Below are positions 59,039 to 64,000 of a stretch of 64,000 nt of DNA, piece after piece. The DNA is from Stenogyne calaminthoides (lineage: Eukaryota > Streptophyta > Magnoliopsida > Lamiales > Lamiaceae). The notes beneath the pieces are model-generated. The model was not told the DNA's origin, ran no database searches, and saw only the letters and a program-made list of their open reading frames with translations. Location: contig JBBCBC010000007.1 of NCBI GenBank assembly GCA_037126765.1, positions 25,801,667-25,865,666 on the forward strand, written 5' to 3'. The stretch's first letter is position 1; every line of letters begins with the position of its first letter. The position numbers and the translations under genes are program-made.

Positions 59039-62000
59039 TTGCAGGTTCGCGTGGGACTGGCCAACAAAGGAGGTGTACAAGCAACTATCTGGTACATCGA
59101 TAGTGGATGCTCAAGGCACATGACTGAAAGCAAACATCTCCTTAGCTCTTACAAAGAACAAGAAGGCCCACGTGTACTCTTCGGTGATGATAACTTTGGT
59201 TTTACCAAAGGTTTCGGAACCTTAGAGAATGATGATGTACAAGTAACTGGAGTCTCGTATGTCGAAGGATTAAAGCATAACCTACTATCAGTATCACAAT
59301 TCTGCGACAACTGATTCAGTGTTGAGTTCTCGAGTGATCAGTGTACTATTAGGAATCGAGCTACTCAACAAATCTTGCTAACTGGTTCAAGGAAAGGCAC
59401 GATCTACACAGCAGATTAGAACAGTTGTCCAAGAAATGCATGCCTAATTGTTAAAAGTTCAAAAAGTAGCAGTTGGCTCTGGCACAAAAGAATGAGTCAT
59501 CTGAACTTTAAGACTCTTAACAAGATAGCTAGGGTGCCTTTGGTTGAGGGACTTCCGAATGAGGTATTCTCAAAGGATCAGACATGTGCCGCATGTCAGA
59601 AGGGAAAACAAGTTAAAGCCTCATTCAAGGGAATACCTGGACCAGCATCCAGTAGAGTACTGCAACTGCTTCATATGGATCTATTTGGACCAGTTACACC
59701 AGTCAGTCTCAGTGGACGCAAATATACTCTGGTAATCGTGGATGATTATTCCAAGTTTACCTGGGTTGTATTCCTATACAAGAAGAATGAGACAACAACA
59801 AAGATACCCGAGCTGCTCAAGAAACTACAAAACGAAAAGGGTGTCAGCATAGTAAAAATCAGATCATATAAAGGTACAGAATTTCTGAACTCTTTTATTA
59901 CTGATTTTTGCACTGAGTTTGGTATACAGCATGAGACGTCAGCAGCAAGAACGCCACAACAAAATGGAGTAGCAAAACGGAGAAATAGAACTCTCAAGGA
60001 AGCTGCTCGCACTATATTAGCTGAACATGCAACACCAAGCCATTTCTGGGCAGAAGCCATCAACACTGCATGCCACACTCAGAACAGATGCTCTTTGACT
60101 AAGACTCACTTCAAAACACCCTATGAACTGTGGAAGGGCAGAAAACCTCGTGTTTCTTACTTCCATGTTTTTGGGTGCAAGTGTTTCATACACAACAATG
60201 GGAAAAGTCAGTTGAAGACTTTTGAGGCCAAGTCAGATGAGGGTATATTCTTAGGATATTCCTCATCCAGCAAGGCTTTCAGGGTTTACAACAAACGAAC
60301 CCTAGTTGTGGAAGAAACACCCCCATGTGGTCTTTGAAGAGACATCTTCTGAACAAGAGAAAGCTGTCTCAGAACAAGCAGTACCAGATCAACCGGTACC
60401 TGATACGCAGAAAATGGATCAGCTAAGTATCAAGGAGAAAGAATCTGAACACGTAACAGTGTATATCCCAGAACTTGATCTTGCTGATTTACCAGGTCAA
60501 TCAGACCCTAAGGTACGTACAACTGCCAGTGAAGAAGCTGGTACAGCTGAGACAGTATCAACTGAACCATCTGGTTCAGGGGGGAACTCCTGAAGTTCTT
60601 ATGAATAGACATCAGCACATGATGAGTACAACATCAGCTGAGACATGTTCTTATCAAGTGGATCATAATTCCGCACCACTCCCAATCACTAGTAATGAAC
60701 TACTATCAGAAGAGGATGATGTTCTCCAAATAGACGCAAATCAGAAAAGAAGGACCTGGATTACCAGTCATCCAACTGATCTGATTATCGGAGACCCATC
60801 TGATAGAGTCAAAACTAGACATCAGATTGGTGAAAGTGCCATGTATTGTTGTTATCTGTCTTTGAAGGAACCAACTACAGTAGAGGAAGCTCTACAAGAC
60901 GTAAGCTGGATCCTAGCCATGCAAGAAGAACTGGAACAGTTTGAGAGGAATCAAGTTTGGGAACTGGTGGACAGACCAACTCATAAAGACGTGATTGACA
61001 CAAAGTGGGTATACAAGAACAAGAGAGATGAGAATAATGTCATAACCAGGAATAAGGCAAGACTTGCTGCTAAGGGGTATTCACAATCAAAAGGAATTGA
61101 TTATGATGAGACCTTTGCACCAGTCGCTAGCCTAGAAGCCATTCGGCTGTTTCTGGCATATGCTGCCCACAGAGGGTTCATTGTGTATCAGATGGATGTA
61201 AAGAGTGCATTCTTAAATGGGGTACTAGCTGAGGAAGTTTATGTTGAACAACCTCCAGGCTTTGAAAAAGGCAACCAAGTGTACCATTTAAGAAAAGCTC
61301 TTTATGGCCTGAAACAAGCTCCTCGAGCTTGGTATGATACACTCTCTCAGTTCTTGATAGACAGCGGATTCACTAAAGGAATAGTGGACAGAACCTTATT
61401 CAGAATAGATGATGGAGAGGATATTCTGATGGTTCAGATTTACGTGGACGACATCATCTTCGGATCTCCCAACAAGAAGTTATGTGAGAAGTTCAGCAAA
61501 TTGATGCAAGAGAAGTTAGAGATGTCAATGATGGGTCAGATGAATTACTTTCTGGGTCTACAGGTCAAGCAGAGTACAGAAGGGATATTCATCTGCCAGA
61601 CGAAGTACACAAGCAATCTACTGGCCAAGTTTGGAGTTCAACACTGTAAGGAAGCCAGAATTCCCATGATGACCAGGTTCAAGATGGATCCAGATGAAGA
61701 CAGTCAGAAAACTAATCAGAAAGAATATAGGGCTCTCATTGAATCTCTACTATACCTGACTGCCAGCAGACTAGATATCACCTTTTCAGTAGGTGTATGT
61801 GCCAGATTTCAGGCAAATCCAATGCAAAGCCACCTAGAAGCAGCTAAGCGGATTCTTAAGTATCTGAAGGGGACAGTAAACCTTGGTTTATTTTACCCAT
61901 CAGATGATAATCTAGAGCTTAGTGGGTGTTCTGATTATGATTACGGAGGTTGCAGAATCGACAGGAAGTCAACCTCAGGTACATGTCAGTTTCTGGGTAA

Positions 62001-62382
62001 TAAATTGATCTCTTGGTTTTCGAAGAAGCAGACATCAGTTGCGACATCTACTACTGAAGCAAAATATATGACTGCAAGAAGCTGTTGTTCCCAACTGCTC
62101 TGGCTAAGTCAGCAGCTGTGGGATTACAACATCGTAGCTAAGAACGTACCTATATTCTGTGACAGTAATAGTGCTATTGCAATCACTCAGAATCCTATTC
62201 TACATACAAGATCCAAGCACGTAGATGTCAGACACCATTTTATCAGAGATCACGTTGAAAAGAAGAATATCAGAATGGAAAAGATCCATACTGACAAGAA
62301 GAAAGCTGATATTTTAACTAAGCCGCTAGCTGAGATCAGATTAAGAGAATTATGCAACGAGCTAGGGCTTCTGGATCTCTGA
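59039..62382 (+). pseudogene. pol of element F (PR-IN-RT-RH), catalytically damaged
   Basis: Protease WYIDSGCSRHMTE is intact. Two nonsense codons lie at 59312 and 59417. Integrase (59492-60337) keeps the zinc region (HLNFKTLN; CAACQKGKQ) and the D of HMDLFGP. The second acidic residue is Tyr (RS-Y-KGTEF, 59867-59869) and the third is Lys (GVA-K-RRNR, 59975-59977). Extra bases in C and G runs at about 60326 and 60585 shift the frame. RT plus RNase H are one open frame to TGA at 62382, with YVDD at 61441-61452. In RNase H the Glu of the EAEY motif is Lys (62062-62064). It is the longest open RT in the window (635 codons). Confidence 0.9.
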
Positions 62383-62640
62383 GAAAGTGCACCAGAAATG
62401 TCTAGTGGACTGGTCCCCAGAACCAGTTGGTTAAAAGATTAACCAGGTTAAGAGGAATCAGTTGAGATAGGAATCTCAACTGATCAGACGATCAGACAAG
62501 GAGATGATCTGAAGATCAGACATGGAGCCGATCAGAAAATCAGACAAGGAGCCGATCTGAGGATCAGACAAGAAGCCGATCAGTTCAAGATATATCAGAT
62601 TAAGGGGGAACTGATCAGATTGGAAGGTCATACTTTATAA
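62383..62640 (+). other. Post-pol region of F with GATCAG-rich repeats
   Basis: Units of about 25 bases built on GATCAGACAAGGAGCCGATC repeat between 62480 and 62590, followed by AGATTAAGGGGGAACTGATC. The start of an ORF2, expected in this family from the copy at 3463, is not found here. Confidence 0.6.
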
Positions 62641-63136
62641 GTCGATTAAAGCTACAGTCAACAAGCAAGTCGTATAAGTTTAAAGCTACAAATCGCATAA
62701 GTCAAAAGAGGCAACAAAACAATGAAATAATAGAATTTTTCATTGATAAGGACCCGGAGGTCAGATCTACATTACAAGCTACATGTGGTATTACAAGCTA
62801 CAAGTACAAGAAGACCCGGAGGTCATTTCATAAACCATAAACCCTAAGCCAACCCAAGGTAGGGAAGGGGAGAGAGAGATTTTAAGAGCTTGATGCTCTC
62901 ATTTTCCCCCGACCCTAAAAGGGGCGTGAGAGGCCTTAAGGAAAATCCTGAGCCACCCTCAGAGCTTCGGAGTAAGGAGCGAGAGCGGCCTTGAAGGATT
63001 TCTGTGCCAGGAGCCCCTAGACCTAAAATCAATGGGCTCTCCAGCTGTTAAATGGGACACCATTGCCATAGGTTTGGTCACAAGGACCATACGGCCACTA
63101 GTGTCGCATGCAAATATTGAGTTTGATATACGAAGA
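62641..63136 (-). other. Unassigned sequence, possibly the 3' part of a minus-strand transcription unit
   Basis: On the minus strand, short open stretches (63174 to 62959, 63032 to 62844) encode no family I recognise. The base composition around 62860-63040 is G+C-richer than the surrounding elements. It ends, in minus direction, in CAATGAAAAATTCTATTATT near 62725, which could be a polyadenylation region. It shares no sequence with the retroelements of the window. Confidence 0.3.
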
Positions 63137-63170
63137 TCAGCTATTAACTGATGCAGACCGTATATCAAAC
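63121..63170. other. Strong two-part hairpin
   Basis: GTTTGATATACG (63121-63132) and CGTATATCAAAC (63159-63170) are perfect 12-bp inverted repeats. Inside them ATCAG (63136-63140) and CTGAT (63148-63152) form a second stem around CTATTAA. Confidence 0.85.
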
Positions 63171-63442
63171 CCATTGTTTTGTTTCAGACTGTGTCTGTTG
63201 ATGCTAATTCCGTCATCTCGATAGGCACACAAGGTGCATACGGTTAGGAGAAGTGTCTTCTCATTTGCTATAGCAGATCCACTGCCTTGGTGGTAAAGAA
63301 GCTTTGCATTGATCTTATTTGTAATCTTCGATGACGACGAAAGCAGTGTGAAGGAACACACAGGGTTGATTTGAGAAGCTGAATTCATTGGAAAAGGGTT
63401 AAAGGTTTTTGCCGGATGTTTCACTAGAAATAAGGCATTCAT
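63137..63442 (-). CDS. Hypothetical protein, possible host gene fragment
   Basis: On the minus strand an open frame of 101 codons starts MNALFLVKHPAKTFNPFPMN at 63442 and ends in SVNS at 63137. It is Ser/Thr/Lys-rich with few acidic residues in the first half, as in plastid or mitochondrial targeting peptides, but this could be chance. TATAAATT lies at 63514-63521, about 75 bases upstream of the ATG, leaving room for a start site and short leader. The frame is also open upstream to 63604. I do not recognise the protein; no domain is visible and the stop lies in the hairpin. It could equally be a random frame in a transposon or antisense to the F 3' region. Confidence 0.2.
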   Translation of the reverse strand: MNALFLVKHPAKTFNPFPMNSASQINPVCSFTLLSSSSKITNKINAKLLYHQGSGSAIANEKTLLLTVCTLCAYRDDGISINRHSLKQNNGFDIRSASVNS

Positions 63443-63891
63443 CGGAAAGCATGGAGTATAAGCTAAAGAAGATGAATGGTTTATGTTGTGTTGTTTGACT
63501 AACACCCCAGGCCAATTTATAGGAGAAATTCGGGGGTATAAATGCAAATTTATTTTCTCAGAAGACCTTAAGAGAAATTTGCATTGACAACGCGTAAGGA
63601 ACACGCGGCTAATGGTTGGATGAGTTGACGGTGTGAGTAATCACAACGTATCTATGCCATTATAACGGAATGTCAAATCGTGTTGATTTGGGAATCGAGG
63701 TGACTTTTTGACTCCCCGAAGTAAATGTTTTGGCGGAAGTAGACTTAAGTGTATAGGAAATGCAGCCTGAATAGAAGAAGATTGAAGGATGAAGTGGATC
63801 AGATAAGAGTATCAGATAAGCGGATCAGATAAGTGGATCAGATAAGTAACGACGTGGATCAAACAGAAATCTGATCAGATGAGTGGAATAT
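63443..63891. other. Non-coding region with TATA-like boxes and a GGATCAGATAAGT array
   Basis: TATAAATT (minus strand, 63514-63521) and TATAAATG (plus strand, about 63537-63544) lie close together. At 63794-63849 four units of about 13 bases (GGATCAGATAAGT and variants) repeat. Otherwise nothing recognised. Confidence 0.5.
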
Positions 63892-64000
63892 TGTTGGGAA
63901 ATGCTAAAGGCTACCATCAGTAAGGTCAACAAGTACCAGATCAGATCACAATGGTAACTGGTTGATTACAATATCAATCAGTCAGATACGTTTCTTATTT
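63892..64000 (+). mobile_element. Possible start of another LTR
   Basis: TGTTGGGAAATG shares 11 bases with family 4 LTR starts, then differs. It is not preceded by a polypurine tract, so it is not the 3' LTR of F. The sequence runs off the window. Confidence 0.25.

Noticed and set aside
63892..64000. 3' LTR of element F
   Set aside because: Only the first 11 bases match the F 5' LTR and there is no polypurine tract before it.

Overview
The window is plant nuclear DNA, probably heterochromatic, made almost entirely of nested and broken LTR retrotransposons of the Ty1/copia superfamily. Evidence for a plant: primer-binding sites match the 3' end of plant initiator-Met tRNA, the gag-pol domain order is protease, integrase, reverse transcriptase, RNase H, and the RT is of the SIRE/Maximus type (YVDD-IIFG, then [18 protein letters not shown]). 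The species cannot be named from the sequence. I see no confident host gene, tRNA, rRNA or CRISPR array.

Four LTR families are present. Family 1 has two subfamilies. Both begin TGTTGGGAGATGAATTTAAT and end GGGACCAACA. sf1 carries a long GAAGACTCA-type array and sf2 does not. Family 3 is a single solo LTR. Family 4 begins TGTTGGGAAATTTG and ends GGGACCTACA. A fourth, unrelated LTR (TGTAATATCCCG to GGGGCGTAACA on the minus strand) may be Ty3/gypsy.

Layout. 1-1580: antisense sf1 LTR. 1581-3462: antisense gypsy-like leader and LTR. 3463-5791: 3' end of a family 4 element on the plus strand. 5792-7816: antisense second-ORF fragment. 7817-20940: element A (+), a mosaic with an sf1 5' LTR and an sf2 3' LTR. 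20941-21944: sf2 leader and gag start (G, +). 21945-23058: antisense pol piece of element D. 23059-36371: element B (+). 36372-51468: element C (-), whose 3' LTR is interrupted by the family 3 solo LTR (37257-38944, target duplication CTTAC). 51469-54969: remainder of element D (-). 54970-55510: older antisense LTR scrap. 55519-62382: family 4 element F (+). 62383-64000: unassigned sequence with a possible minus-strand transcription unit.

How the genes work together. Gag (UBN2-type capsid region plus a CCHC knuckle) forms the particle. Pol supplies protease, integrase, RT and RNase H. In A and C, gag and pol are in one frame with a single UGA between them. Downstream of pol, A, B and C carry a second ORF of about 1,200 codons where SIRE-type elements have an envelope-like gene. 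Here it shows no signal peptide or membrane span. It consists of an N-terminal globular domain, a charged linker, a long coiled coil and a C-terminal WPxxDKWMP domain, and it is preceded by its own TATA box and leader. It also contains an exact 13-base copy of the element's polypurine tract. This second ORF is the most interesting system in the window. Every copy seen here is mutated, so no element looks autonomous.
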